Below the pieces are notes generated by a model. The model did not search any database and was not told the origin of the DNA. It saw nothing but the letters and a program-made list of their open reading frames with translations. The position numbers were made by a program, and so were the translations under genes. A stretch of DNA of 27,571 bases from SLLG01 sp964403935 (GTDB lineage Bacteria > Verrucomicrobiota > Verrucomicrobiia > Opitutales > Oceanipulchritudinaceae), in assembly GCA_964403935.1 (NCBI GenBank), contig CAYOIB010000035.1, positions 1 to 27,571 on the forward strand, in the 5' to 3' direction. Below, one piece after another: positions 15,135-24,692 of the stretch. Each line of letters starts with the position of its first letter. Positions within the stretch are counted from its first letter, which is position 1.

Positions 15135-17207
15135 ATGAGGATGCCTCCTGCGTTCGTCCCTCCCTTGGTAAGAAGGCTGCTATCCGTTATCCTCTTGGCG
15201 GGGAGTCTGCATAACGTCCATGGGCAAACTGAAATCAGTCACTACACGATCGACGCACCCCGCGGGAAGCAGCCGATCCGCATCCTGCACTATCCCGCCC
15301 CGGGACTTGAATCGGATTTGGCTCGGCCGAGTATCTTGATGTTTCATGGAGGGGGCTGGCGCGACGGACATCCGGAAGATCTCGATCGGCATGCCCACGC
15401 GCTATCGAAAGAGGGCTTTGAGGTTTTTCTTGTCGGCCACCGGCGGGCGCGGGACGGCCGAACGGTGGAACACACCGTAGAGGATGCTTTTCACGCCGGT
15501 ACATGGCTTGCGGAGCGCCTGGACAAACTCAATCTCGATCCTGCCCGGGTTCATCTTCTTGGGGAGTCGTCGGGAGGGCACCTCGCCGCCTGCCTGGCTC
15601 TCCTGAGCCCAAGCGAATTCGGCTCAAAGGGCCTCCTGCCGACTTGGGCGGGCCTGGCGCTGTGGAACCCCATCGTCGACCTCGGCAAGCTGTCTTGGCT
15701 GGACAATCAAATCGCACCCGCGTCAAAGCGTGCGCGTCTCTCGCCCGTGCAAGGTCTGAATGAAGCGTTTGCGATCCCAACATTGATTATCCACGGTGAT
15801 CAGGACACGGTCGCTCCCGTCGAAAGCATCCGAGCCTTCGCCAGGAAGGCGGCGGAACTACAGGTGCCGGTGCGCGTTGACTGGCTTCGCGGAGCCGGGC
15901 ATGCCTTTGTCCATGAAGCGCAAACCGGAGATCGTGCGCTATCCAAAAAGGGGAGGGAAACCCTGGCGCGAACCGTTGCCTTCTGGAGGGCGCTCCACCC
16001 GATCAATTTTCAAATCGATTCTGATTCAGGCCAGACTCTCGAAGTCCTTCATCGTTTCAAGGAGGCGGAGGGGCATCAACCCTTCACAAGCCCGCTGTAT
16101 CATGAAGGCATCTTGTATGGGGCGACTCATATTGGCGGGCGACACAAGGTCGGATCCGTCTATCGTATTGATATCGATGGGAACAACTTTCGCGTGATTG
16201 ATCATTTCGACCGAAAGAACGGCCACGAGGCCTTCGGAGATCTAACGATTCTTGGCGATCGCCTCTTTGGGGTAACGAAGTTCGGTGGTGCCCATCGCCA
16301 TGGGACCTTGTATTCCGTTCATCTCACCGATGAAAACGACACTTCCGGCCTGCGTACCCACCATCATTTTGCTCACGCCACGGACAACCTCTGGGGATCC
16401 AATGGCCCGATCACCATCGGAGGAAGCAAGCTCTATGGCACCGCCTTTCATGGCGGCACTTCGCAGTGGAGCGGCGGTATCTGGAAATTCGATACAGAGG
16501 CGGGAAGCTTCGAGGTGATCGCCAACCTCAGTCCCCACAGCAGTCAGCACCCAACCGGTGCATTGATCTGGCACGACGGCTGGCTCTGGGGGACCACCTC
16601 CGGCTACGAACGGGCGGACGAAGGCGACTTTGGCAGCGTCTTTCGACTGAGGCCAGATGGGAAGGACTTTGAAATTGTTCACCGGTTCAAAGGCGGGAGT
16701 CTGGGCGCACACCCCTATGACGCTCTGCGAGCGGGGCCGGATGGTTGGCTTTGGGGAACCACCTTCGGAGCCTTTGATGCCCCGGACGATCCGGGAACTG
16801 TCTTTCGACTGAATCCCGCTTCCAAGGTGCTGGAAATCGTGATCGACTTTTCGAAGATCCCCGAGGCCGGTGCAAAACCAAACGGGACCCTCCTCTTTCT
16901 GGATGATGGTCGTGGTTTTTTCACGACACATGGGAATGATACACGGGGTGGGACTGTTCCCGGAACGCTCCTGGAATGGATTCCCTCCGATTCAAAAGAA
17001 GGAAACGGGAAACTTAACCGGCTCCAGCTGTTTTCCCAGGAGGCCCTTGAGCATGGCCTTACACCCATGCGCAACCTTGCGACGGATGGCGAGTTCCTCT
17101 ATGGGATCACTGCGTTTGGAGGCATCGATTACGGTGGCGAACTGGGTCCGCACAACCTTCCACGCTCTGGAGGCACCCTCTACCGCCTGCCCATCCCGGC
17201 CCGTTGA
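15135..17207 (+). CDS. Secreted alpha/beta-hydrolase (esterase) fused to GloVer-type repeats
   Basis: About 690 residues from the ATG at 15135 (ATG at 15141, GTG at 15075 are alternatives; no start has a strong ribosome site). A signal peptide of ~30 residues (LLSVILLAGSLHNVHG) precedes two parts. Residues ~35-290 are an esterase of the BD-FAE/dienelactone type: oxyanion motif HGGGW at 71-75, nucleophile elbow GESSGG with Ser145, acid in HGDQDTVAP (Asp214) and GAGHAF with His246, a complete triad. Residues ~300-690 hold about six or seven repeats of the TIGR03803 'Gloeo_Verruco' kind (LYGATHIGG...GSVYRI, LFGVTKFGG...GTLYSV, LWGTTSG...GSVFRL, LWGTTFGAF...GTVFRL, LYGITAFGG...GTLYRL), likely a beta-propeller. 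The enzyme probably cleaves an ester, such as an acetyl or feruloyl group on a polysaccharide, outside the inner membrane; the substrate is unknown. The 3' end overlaps the convergent gene by 28 bp. Confidence 0.88.
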   Translation: MRMPPAFVPPLVRRLLSVILLAGSLHNVHGQTEISHYTIDAPRGKQPIRILHYPAPGLESDLARPSILMFHGGGWRDGHPEDLDRHAHALSKEGFEVFLVGHRRARDGRTVEHTVEDAFHAGTWLAERLDKLNLDPARVHLLGESSGGHLAACLALLSPSEFGSKGLLPTWAGLALWNPIVDLGKLSWLDNQIAPASKRARLSPVQGLNEAFAIPTLIIHGDQDTVAPVESIRAFARKAAELQVPVRVDWLRGAGHAFVHEAQTGDRALSKKGRETLARTVAFWRALHPINFQIDSDSGQTLEVLHRFKEAEGHQPFTSPLYHEGILYGATHIGGRHKVGSVYRIDIDGNNFRVIDHFDRKNGHEAFGDLTILGDRLFGVTKFGGAHRHGTLYSVHLTDENDTSGLRTHHHFAHATDNLWGSNGPITIGGSKLYGTAFHGGTSQWSGGIWKFDTEAGSFEVIANLSPHSSQHPTGALIWHDGWLWGTTSGYERADEGDFGSVFRLRPDGKDFEIVHRFKGGSLGAHPYDALRAGPDGWLWGTTFGAFDAPDDPGTVFRLNPASKVLEIVIDFSKIPEAGAKPNGTLLFLDDGRGFFTTHGNDTRGGTVPGTLLEWIPSDSKEGNGKLNRLQLFSQEALEHGLTPMRNLATDGEFLYGITAFGGIDYGGELGPHNLPRSGGTLYRLPIPAR

Positions 17208-18907
17208 AGCGGTGGTGTCGGGTCCCGAGGGTCAAACCACTGCTCCCAAGTCGGAGCCAAAAACGGCGGAACACCTTCCAGTTCGAGCGTCAGATAAACG
17301 CCCAGGTAGCGGGGTGGCGGAGACGTGATCATCCGACTGGCCGAACCGATATCCATCCGCAGGTGCCAGATCTTTCCGTCCATCCCGGCAGGCACCTCAA
17401 AAGTCCGCTCAGCCGTGGAACCATAGATCATGCCAACCGTTCGATCCGGTGTGTTGACCTCGATCAAAACCACATCCGTTTCATGAGCGACAGAAGCTGC
17501 GAGCTTAAAGGTCGTGGTTCCCTGGGGCACGTAGAAATACCAATTTCGCGCTGTCCCAACCTCGATAGAGAACCGCCCCTTCATCTCGGTACCTTCCCCC
17601 CACAATACGAGGGGCGTCGCCGGATAAGTGAATGCCCACCACCGCTCCACCCCACTGACCGTCACCCCATACACACCCTCAGCGCTGAGAGGCTCGGCAA
17701 TTTCGGGCGGCGCCACACCGAAATGATAATGCGGAATCTTCATTGTTAGATCCGACATCCTGCCGAAACCCAGGTGTTCAATACCAACCTCGGCTACACC
17801 CGCATTCGTCTCGTTCTCGTCTGACCGCGGAAGATAATCGCCCAAGGCCAACTTCAGCTTGCGCCCCTCCGGATTCCACAAAGCGAAGCGACCGCTTCCG
17901 CGAATCAGAATCCCATCGGGATCGCCCAGGCTCGGACTCGGGCTCCAATGCTCCAAATTCGGCCACCGCTCCGGATCTGGATCCAGATAAGCCGCCTGGA
18001 TGAAAGACGAACCGTCGTAAGCTAACGCAGGAGCGGTTGTTCCCGTATCGGCGTCAAACCATTCCTCCGGACTCCGGGCCATGTAAGGAGGAATGCCTTC
18101 AAAGGTAACGTTAACCGATGAATGGTGGTGGGCATCCCCGTTGCGGATTTCAATCGACCAGAAACGTCCGCCAGACCCCGGCACGACCTCGACGACCTGC
18201 TCCATCTCCTGCCGATAATCGCCGCGCGCAGTTCTTGGCGGCTGTCCCCAAAGAACGTTGGTTCGCTGCCCCCTCGGTGAGGTTATCGTAAGCCCCCAAG
18301 CCTCCCGCTGGCTCATGTGGCGCTCAGAACGCTGTGCCCGGACAAGGAAAGTCCCGACATCCTCCGGAACCCAAAACCACCAGCGCCGCGGGACGCTCGC
18401 TTGAAAGAACGCCCGCCTTTGCTCAACCGCACTCAATTCCGCAGGCGCGCCCGTCGTCGGATCGCCTGTCCAGACCACACTGTGCTCGAGGTCGGTCTCC
18501 ATCCAAAAGTTGGGTCCGCTCCAGCGTGTTCCCTCAAGCTCACGACCCCAGTCGATCGTATAGACACCCTTCCCGCTGGCGGAAACGGCTATCGATACCT
18601 CATTCCCCTCAACCCGGAACGACTTCCAGATCACGTCATTCGCATCAGGACCCGTGATGCGGACAGGCACCGTTTCCGGATTCCATTTCGCATTAGGCCA
18701 AAGCATCACATGAAAGGTCACAGAAAAGTCGCGTCCTTCAGGATTGAGAAGATGGATACGGGGACGCATGGAGAGAAAGTGGCCCCAGTCTCCCAAGGCG
18801 GAGCCGCCGCCCGCCTCTCGCGCCTGGGCTTTGGAGCATCCGGATGGCCCGGCCAAGAGCGCACCTGCCAACAAAAATACCCAAAGACTGCTGGATCGAC
18901 CCCTCAT
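17180..18907 (-). CDS. Secreted protein with duplicated ~230-residue unit, function unknown
   Basis: A 575-residue exported protein that I do not recognise as a named family. The N-terminus is a signal peptide; LLAGPSGC could be a lipobox with Cys24, but Pro at -3 is unusual, so a lipoprotein is only possible. The protein is an internal tandem duplication. Unit 1 (~50-285) and unit 2 (~340-559) share, in order: LLNPEGR / LWNPEGR, GVYTIDWG / GVYGVTVSG, VVWTGDP / LVLWGEG, RRWWFWVP / RNWYFYVP, a segment with W...I and EGIPPYMARSPEEWFD / EGVPPFLAPTWEQWFD. Many aromatic and beta-type segments suggest paired beta-sandwich domains, perhaps binding carbohydrate; no catalytic motif is evident. The ATG at 18907 overlaps the upstream gene's stop (ATGA), so the two are translated together and probably act together outside the cell or in the periplasm. 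Confidence 0.8.
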   Translation of the reverse strand: MRGRSSSLWVFLLAGALLAGPSGCSKAQAREAGGGSALGDWGHFLSMRPRIHLLNPEGRDFSVTFHVMLWPNAKWNPETVPVRITGPDANDVIWKSFRVEGNEVSIAVSASGKGVYTIDWGRELEGTRWSGPNFWMETDLEHSVVWTGDPTTGAPAELSAVEQRRAFFQASVPRRWWFWVPEDVGTFLVRAQRSERHMSQREAWGLTITSPRGQRTNVLWGQPPRTARGDYRQEMEQVVEVVPGSGGRFWSIEIRNGDAHHHSSVNVTFEGIPPYMARSPEEWFDADTGTTAPALAYDGSSFIQAAYLDPDPERWPNLEHWSPSPSLGDPDGILIRGSGRFALWNPEGRKLKLALGDYLPRSDENETNAGVAEVGIEHLGFGRMSDLTMKIPHYHFGVAPPEIAEPLSAEGVYGVTVSGVERWWAFTYPATPLVLWGEGTEMKGRFSIEVGTARNWYFYVPQGTTTFKLAASVAHETDVVLIEVNTPDRTVGMIYGSTAERTFEVPAGMDGKIWHLRMDIGSASRMITSPPPRYLGVYLTLELEGVPPFLAPTWEQWFDPRDPTPPLQRAGMGRR

Positions 18908-20283
18908 TGGGGAGCCTCCCCGGACAGCCTCCGCAGCGCCTCCGTTGGATCCACCACGACCAAGCGAGGGTGAAAGGGATAGCCATCCCGCACAGCATTC
19001 GGCACAACGGGGTCTTCGCCCTCGATGCTATAGACAAACGCGACCATGTAGAGCTTTCCGTTGGGATGGATGTCGAGGCTGTGCACCTCGGCCACACGCC
19101 TGTTTCCTTCCACAACAATCGGACCGAGGTCGGTCAGTTCCTCACGATCCAAATCAAAGTGAACCAATGAAGCTTCGCCCCCCCAGCCCGTCATCGGACT
19201 ATAGTAAATACTGCGTTCGTGAAGAATCAGAGTACAGGAGACCGGACGATTCCCGTAGCGCCGTTCCAATCCCTCCGGGCGCAATGTAGCGACGGATTCG
19301 ATACGGGCGGGCGACGTTTCTGTCGGGGGGTAGAAGCGCCCGAGCCTTTCGTCGAAGCTTCGGACAAAATAGAAGCATGTGTCCTCGTCGCTCCATCGAC
19401 CCACATGGATCGAGCTCCCGGCATACTGATCGAGGATCCCGGGGGTCGCCTCGACCAGCTCGGCCGGGGGTTCCATCTCCGCCCCGAGAATTCGGATATT
19501 GTCTGTCTTCGGGTCCCATTCCCAAAAGGTTGCGCCCGGAGGCCGACCACCAAAGACCCGACCATCGGGTGCCACCAACAGGGAGATGCCCCGCGGCCAT
19601 TCCGCGCCCGTGCCTTCCCAGGGGAACCCCAAGTCCTCTTCCTCGCGTGTCTTCGGATCGAAACGCACGAGCCGTCCCTTCCGATTGGTATGCCCATAGA
19701 GGACACCTCTGGCGGGATCATAACCGGCGGCAAGAATCCCGTCGCCTGTTTTGGTGCGGCCGAGGTCATGGACCTTTCCCGTTGGCTTGTGAATGCCGAT
19801 CCAGTTTCCCCCCTTGTATTCGAGGTCCGGGGACTCGGCCCCCTCACAGGTCGCCGCATATATCCAGTCCCCTACCTCAAACATAGGCGTGTGAATCTTG
19901 TCCTGCGGGGCTTCCGGGGGCTCCGTATGCTCCAGGATGTCGCCCAGGTTGGCGAGGTGTTCGATCCGTTCCTCCCTGACGTTGAAGCGGAAGACATCGG
20001 CATGATACCCCGGCGCATGGGAACTCACGCTGAAGTAGACCTGTCCGTCCCTGGCACAGAGGAGTCCCTTCCACTGCCCATCCAGATAGGGCCAGTCTTC
20101 CAGGCCAAAGCTTTTGCCCAGCACGTAAGGTTGCTCCCCCGCCTCAGATGAGAACAACGGCTTGAAGCGCTTGGGCGTCCAGCCGTCGCCGACCGATGAA
20201 TCCGCCCCGGTCAGTCCCGTGCAGAACACCAGCAGGACCCCGGCCAGCCAGATCCAACCTTCCCATCTTCCGCTTCGGCTCAT
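18904..20283 (-). CDS. Secreted beta-propeller-like protein, function unknown
   Basis: A 459-residue exported protein, read from the ATG at 20283 (a GTG directly before it at 20286 is equally possible). The signal peptide covers about residues 8-28 (IWLAGVLLVFCTGLTGA). The rest contains repeated blade-like units typical of beta-propellers of the SMP-30/NHL or oligogalacturonate-lyase-like kinds: GQVYFSVSSHAPGYHADVF, WIYAATCEG, GVLYGHTNRKGRLVRFDPKT, GRVFGGRPPGATFWEWDPKT, SIYYSPMTGWGGEASLVHFD and GKLYMVAFVYSIEG. I see no clear catalytic residue set and cannot name an enzyme. It is the first gene of a two-gene unit with the duplicated-domain protein downstream (4-bp overlap). The pair sits next to the secreted esterase, so a role in polysaccharide handling is possible but not shown. 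It follows the RND pump gene by 61 bp with no terminator that I can see. Confidence 0.82.
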   Translation of the reverse strand: MSRSGRWEGWIWLAGVLLVFCTGLTGADSSVGDGWTPKRFKPLFSSEAGEQPYVLGKSFGLEDWPYLDGQWKGLLCARDGQVYFSVSSHAPGYHADVFRFNVREERIEHLANLGDILEHTEPPEAPQDKIHTPMFEVGDWIYAATCEGAESPDLEYKGGNWIGIHKPTGKVHDLGRTKTGDGILAAGYDPARGVLYGHTNRKGRLVRFDPKTREEEDLGFPWEGTGAEWPRGISLLVAPDGRVFGGRPPGATFWEWDPKTDNIRILGAEMEPPAELVEATPGILDQYAGSSIHVGRWSDEDTCFYFVRSFDERLGRFYPPTETSPARIESVATLRPEGLERRYGNRPVSCTLILHERSIYYSPMTGWGGEASLVHFDLDREELTDLGPIVVEGNRRVAEVHSLDIHPNGKLYMVAFVYSIEGEDPVVPNAVRDGYPFHPRLVVVDPTEALRRLSGEAPQ

Positions 20284-20347
20284 CACAGGAACTGATGGCG
20301 ACCAAGCGTTCCAAAGTCAATTGGCACGATGAAGCTTCGCCCGCCGT

Positions 20348-23300
20348 TCAACGCTCAACCGCCCTGGTTGCCTCTGCCAGTTCCGCCTCAATATCTGTCG
20401 TCACCTCGGGGTCCTTCTGTCGGTCGCGCGCGATCAGCAAGTAAAGCGCCGGCACGATGAAGAGCGTAAAGAACGTCCCGATAATCATACCCCCGACAAC
20501 GATCAGGCCGATGCTGTTACGAGCGGCGGCACCCGCACCCGTGACGAGGACGAGCGGAAAGTGACCACAGATCGTCGCGAGGCTGGTCATCAAAACTGGT
20601 CGCAGCCGAAGCTGGGAAGCCTCACGAATGGCTTGTGCTTTTGCGATGCCCTTCTCCTGCAATTGGTTGGCAAACTCCACGATCAGGATTCCATTCTTCG
20701 CGATGATCCCGACGAGCGTCACCAAGCCCACCTGGGAATAGATATTCATCGTGGTGGTGAACGAATCAGTCCAGAACGGCATGGACGGATTGTTGATCTT
20801 GAGGAAAGTAAAGATCAGGGCCCCAAAGATCGCCAAGGGCACCGATCCACCGAGAATGATCAGCGGGTCACGGAAGCTGTTAAACTGTGCTGCCAGCACG
20901 AGAAAAATGAGAGCCAGGGCCAACCCGAAGGCGGGCAGAAAGGTGAAACCCTCCTGACGCAGCTGACGCGACTCACCGGTGTAATCGATTTGGTAGCCCT
21001 GTGGCAAAATCGCCGCCGCTTCATCTTCCAGATAACGCAGCGCCTCATCGAGAGGCCGTATGGCCACACCACTGATCTTGACCGCATTGAGCTGCTGGAA
21101 GCGGTTGAGTGAGCGCGGCTGGACGGTGTCCTGGAACGAGGCTACGCTGGAAAGCGGAATCAGGCTTCCATCAGGCCCGGTGACATGGATGTTCCCGAGT
21201 TGCTCCGCATTGAGTCGCTCAAGGCGGGTCACTTGAGGAATGACACGGTAGCTCCGACCCGCCACATTAAATCGGTTGACGAAGCCGCCCCCGACCATCG
21301 CCGCCACATCACGGCCCACCTGATCAAGGTTCAGACCGAGCGAGGCAATCTTGTCTCGATCGAGCAGAATCTCTGTCTGAGCCTGGTCAATCTTGACATC
21401 GACCATGGGAGGAAAGGCGAAGATCCCGGATGCGCCCGCCCGCTCTGCGATTGTATTCGCAAAACCAACAATCTCCTCCATCGATGCGGTGGAGGCGATG
21501 ACGAACTCGACGGGAAACTGCCCACCTCCTGGGAGCGCCGGGGGGACAACGGCAAAAACCTGAGCCCCCGGAATATGAGAGAGCCCCTCCTGAACCTCGC
21601 CCATCACTTCATGGACCGATCGGGTCCGCTCACTCCACGGAACCATGACAAGGCCCGCGATTCCGAAAGTCGCCTGCGTCAGCTGAAAAGTCTGCGCCAT
21701 CTCCGGCACGTTACTGTAGACATCAAAAATAGCGTCCGCCGCCACGCTCATCTGCTCCACCGAAGCATTTGCAGGTGTCGACAAAATCCCAAAGACAACA
21801 CCCTGATCCTCCGCCGGGGCCAGCTCCACCGGTGACATCTGGAACATCAACCCGGCCAGGAGGGTCGTCGCGACCCAGAAAACATAGACGGCTCCGCGCG
21901 CATCAAGGACCCGCTCCAAGACCCTCCCGTAGAACCGCCTCAGTTGGTCGAGATTGCGGTTTATCTGCGCCGCGAGCCCCTTCTCAGCCGCACCGGCCTT
22001 TAATAACTGTGATGCCATCATGGGCGACAAGGTAATTGCCACCACGCCCGAAATAAGGACCGCTCCGGCCAAAGTGAAAGCAAATTCCCGAAAGAGCGAA
22101 CCGGTCAGGCCGCCTTGAAAACCGATCGGCGCATAGACCGCCGCCAGCGTAATGGTCATGGCGAAGATGGGCTTGGCCAGTTCACGTGCGCTGATGATTG
22201 CAGCGAGGTAGGGTCGCTTGCCCTCTCGAATATGTCGGGAGACGTTCTCCACCATGACGATGGCGTCATCGACCACCAATCCCACCGCCAGCACGATGGC
22301 GAGCAAGGTCAGCAGATTCAGGGTAAACCCAAAGACCTGCATCAGGAAGACGGCCCCAATCAACGATATGGGAATCGCAACAACTGGAATCAAAACCGAA
22401 CGGATTGATCCCAGGAACAGAAAAATCACGACAACTACGATAAGCAGCGTCTCCGTGAGTGTCTTCAGCACCTCACTGATAGCGTCGTTGATAAAGGAAG
22501 TGGCATCGTAGGCGATGCTCGCGGAAAGGCCCGTTGGAAGCTCTGCCTGCAAGGCCTGGATCTCATCCGATACACGGCCGATGACATCGATCGAATTCGC
22601 TGTCGGCAGGGGCCATACGCCAATGAAGACCGCTGTTTTGCCGGTAAAGGTCACCTTGGAATCATAATCTTGTGCCCCCAAGACCACATCGGCGATATCC
22701 CGGAGGCGGACGACTGTTCCACCGCTTTGATAGATAGCGAGGTCCTTGAACTCTTCCACCGAGTTCAAGTCGGTGTTGGTGGTCAGGTTCACCTGCATGA
22801 GAGCGCCCCGTGTCTGGCCTACCGCAGCGAGATAGTTATTGGCGGCCAAGGCCTGCCTCACCTGAACCGGACTGATGTTCAGGGCTGCCATGCGTTCCGG
22901 CTTAAGCCAAATACGCATGGCAAAGGTCCGCGCCCCGAGGATCTCCGCCCGCTGCACCCCTTCCAACGCCGAGAGGCGGGGCTGGACCACGCGCAGGAGA
23001 TAATCGGTAATCTCGTTCTGCTCGAGAATGTCGGAATCAAAGCTGAGATAAGCCGAGGCAAACTGCGAATCAGCTGTCTCCACATCGATGATCGGCACCT
23101 CCGCCTCCGGGGGCAGCTCATTGCGCACCTGGTCGACCTTTGAGCTTATCTCCGCGAGGGCCGCGTTCGGGTCGTAGTTTAACCGCAGGCGGGCGGTAAT
23201 GGTCGACATGCCGAGGGTGCTCTCGGAACTGATGTAGTCGATCCCATCGGCCCCGGCAATGGCGCGTTCCATCGGCGTGGTGATGAAGCCACGGACCAAC

Positions 23301-23470
23301 TCCGGATCCGCCCCCACGTAGACCGTCCGAATCGTCACAGACGCGTTATCACTTCTTGGGTACTGCCGGACGCTCAGCGTGTTGATTGCCTGAAAGCCGC
23401 CGATCAGGATGATCAAGTTGATGACAATCGCCAGGATCGGTCGATTGATGAAAATGTCGGTGAATTTCAT
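20348..23470 (-). CDS. AcrB/MexF-type multidrug RND efflux permease (HAE1 class)
   Basis: A 1040-residue inner-membrane proton/drug antiporter of full RND length. It starts with MKFTDIFINRPILAIVINLI, the standard first helix, then QYPRSDNASVTIRTVYVGAD and the pore-domain segment. In TM4 the proton-relay pair Asp401-Asp402 lies in LVVDDAIVMVENV, which places it in the drug-exporting HAE1 group rather than the metal-exporting HME group found at 4433-8440. The later RLRPVLMTSLATICGHFPLVL and VGGMIIGTFFTLFIVPALY are family motifs. It is 18 bp downstream of the adaptor gene and must be co-transcribed with it. The ribosome site is weak (GAAGG close to the ATG). Substrates cannot be read from the sequence. 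No TolC-like partner is near, so a channel encoded elsewhere, or the cusC product, would be needed. Confidence 0.95.
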   Translation of the reverse strand: MKFTDIFINRPILAIVINLIILIGGFQAINTLSVRQYPRSDNASVTIRTVYVGADPELVRGFITTPMERAIAGADGIDYISSESTLGMSTITARLRLNYDPNAALAEISSKVDQVRNELPPEAEVPIIDVETADSQFASAYLSFDSDILEQNEITDYLLRVVQPRLSALEGVQRAEILGARTFAMRIWLKPERMAALNISPVQVRQALAANNYLAAVGQTRGALMQVNLTTNTDLNSVEEFKDLAIYQSGGTVVRLRDIADVVLGAQDYDSKVTFTGKTAVFIGVWPLPTANSIDVIGRVSDEIQALQAELPTGLSASIAYDATSFINDAISEVLKTLTETLLIVVVVIFLFLGSIRSVLIPVVAIPISLIGAVFLMQVFGFTLNLLTLLAIVLAVGLVVDDAIVMVENVSRHIREGKRPYLAAIISARELAKPIFAMTITLAAVYAPIGFQGGLTGSLFREFAFTLAGAVLISGVVAITLSPMMASQLLKAGAAEKGLAAQINRNLDQLRRFYGRVLERVLDARGAVYVFWVATTLLAGLMFQMSPVELAPAEDQGVVFGILSTPANASVEQMSVAADAIFDVYSNVPEMAQTFQLTQATFGIAGLVMVPWSERTRSVHEVMGEVQEGLSHIPGAQVFAVVPPALPGGGQFPVEFVIASTASMEEIVGFANTIAERAGASGIFAFPPMVDVKIDQAQTEILLDRDKIASLGLNLDQVGRDVAAMVGGGFVNRFNVAGRSYRVIPQVTRLERLNAEQLGNIHVTGPDGSLIPLSSVASFQDTVQPRSLNRFQQLNAVKISGVAIRPLDEALRYLEDEAAAILPQGYQIDYTGESRQLRQEGFTFLPAFGLALALIFLVLAAQFNSFRDPLIILGGSVPLAIFGALIFTFLKINNPSMPFWTDSFTTTMNIYSQVGLVTLVGIIAKNGILIVEFANQLQEKGIAKAQAIREASQLRLRPVLMTSLATICGHFPLVLVTGAGAAARNSIGLIVVGGMIIGTFFTLFIVPALYLLIARDRQKDPEVTTDIEAELAEATRAVER

Positions 23471-23488
23471 GCCTTCAGCTTGATGGCG

Positions 23489-24616
23489 TCAGCCTTCGGC
23501 GGGCCGGGGATTCAACTGGGGTTCAGGTGCCTGCTCGTTGTTGATCTCCAGCCGGACGTCGTTACGAAGTTTGAAGGCACCCGAGGAGACAACGGTCTCG
23601 CCCGGTTCGATGCCTTCCAGGACGGCGACAAAGTCTCCCATTGCCCGCCCCGTCCGTACGAAACGCTGCCGTGCGATCAATGCCCCATCCTCACGCGTCT
23701 CTACAAGAAAGACCGAATCTCCGTAAGGTGCCTTGAGGACAGCGGTGACCGGAATAGCGATAACGGGCTCCCGATCCGGAAGGACAAGGTGAACCTGCAC
23801 AAACATTCCGGGACGAAGCAAGAGGTCCTTGTTTTCAAATGTCGCCTGCAAGTCGAGGCTTCGGGTGGTTTGCTGGATGGCTGGATTGATGGCCGTGAGC
23901 CGCCCCTCAAAAGCTTGTCCCGGCCAGGTATCACTCGTCACCCGCACCACCATTCCCGGTTCGACCAACGAGAGGCGTTGTTGAGGCAAAGTGAAATTCA
24001 CGTAGAGGGCCTCCAGTGCTTGAAGCGAAACAATGGGGGCTCCCGCGGACAGGTACTCTCCGAGATTGACCAGACGGATACCAAGAAAGCCGCCAAATGG
24101 TGCCCGTACATGTTTTCGACCGATGGTGGCTTCGATCGCCGCCACCCGAGCCTGAGCCTGTTTGAGATCGGCCTCGGCTGTATCCAGATCAGCCTGGGAA
24201 ACGGCGCGCCGCTCCTTGAGGTCCCGTGTGCGCTGCACGTTCAACTGGGCCAATTCCTGAGAAGCGAGCGCCGAAGCCAACTCGGCTTCCTCAACCGCGG
24301 TATCCAGACGAAGGAGCACATCGCCCGCCTGAACGCGCGTACCCGGCTCAAAGAGAATCTCTTCCACCACTCCCGGCATGTCGGTGGACACCATAACCCC
24401 CTGCACGGCAACGACCGAGCCAATTGCCGTGAGTGTTTGCTCCCACTCGTCCTCCACCGCCTTGTGAGCACCGACATATTCCCTGTGTTCGGGCATCGAC
24501 GCATAGGCCTCCCCCATCGCGGCAAACTGGAGCCCCTTCACCCCACCCAGTGCCACCACGATAGCCACAAGCGCTCCGATCATGACCAAATAGGGTACGA
24601 CTCTTCTGAACGTCAT
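23489..24616 (-). CDS. RND efflux periplasmic adaptor subunit (AcrA/MexE-like)
   Basis: A 375-residue membrane-fusion protein joining the RND permease to an outer-membrane channel. It has an N-terminal membrane anchor (~8-25, VVPYLVMIGALVAIVVALGG) and the usual order of adaptor parts: the first half of the barrel-sandwich (VQGVMVSTDMPGVVEEILFE, ~72-91), a coiled-coil hairpin (~110-165, AELASALASQELAQLNVQRT to AEADLKQAQARVAAIEAT), the second lipoyl half (HVRAPFGGFLGIRLVNLGEY), a beta-barrel (YVNFTLPQQRLSLVEPG) and a membrane-proximal part ending NDVRLEINN. It has no metal-binding module, unlike the CusB-like protein in this window. The ATG at 24616 has a good AAGGAG site 5 nt upstream. It is the first gene of the pump pair. 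Confidence 0.95.
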   Translation of the reverse strand: MTFRRVVPYLVMIGALVAIVVALGGVKGLQFAAMGEAYASMPEHREYVGAHKAVEDEWEQTLTAIGSVVAVQGVMVSTDMPGVVEEILFEPGTRVQAGDVLLRLDTAVEEAELASALASQELAQLNVQRTRDLKERRAVSQADLDTAEADLKQAQARVAAIEATIGRKHVRAPFGGFLGIRLVNLGEYLSAGAPIVSLQALEALYVNFTLPQQRLSLVEPGMVVRVTSDTWPGQAFEGRLTAINPAIQQTTRSLDLQATFENKDLLLRPGMFVQVHLVLPDREPVIAIPVTAVLKAPYGDSVFLVETREDGALIARQRFVRTGRAMGDFVAVLEGIEPGETVVSSGAFKLRNDVRLEINNEQAPEPQLNPRPAEG

Positions 24617-24678
24617 CTCGTCTCCTTCTCTTGCCGCGCCTCGGTTCCGGAAAGGTTTTCTGTTCTCATCGCCTTCCC

Positions 24679-24692
24679 AGGCAAAATTGCCT
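24679..24692. promoter_or_regulatory. Candidate operator upstream of the second RND operon
   Basis: A 14-bp near-palindrome with 6-bp perfect arms, AGGCAA (24679-24684) and TTGCCT (24687-24692), lies 63 bp upstream of the adaptor start at 24616. A second repeat CACCT-N5-AGGTG is at 24734-24748, overlapping a TTGACG (24744-24739, - strand) that could be a -35 box. No regulator gene is adjacent. The ~240 bp between the adaptor and the small gene at 24854 otherwise shows nothing that I can name. Confidence 0.3.
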
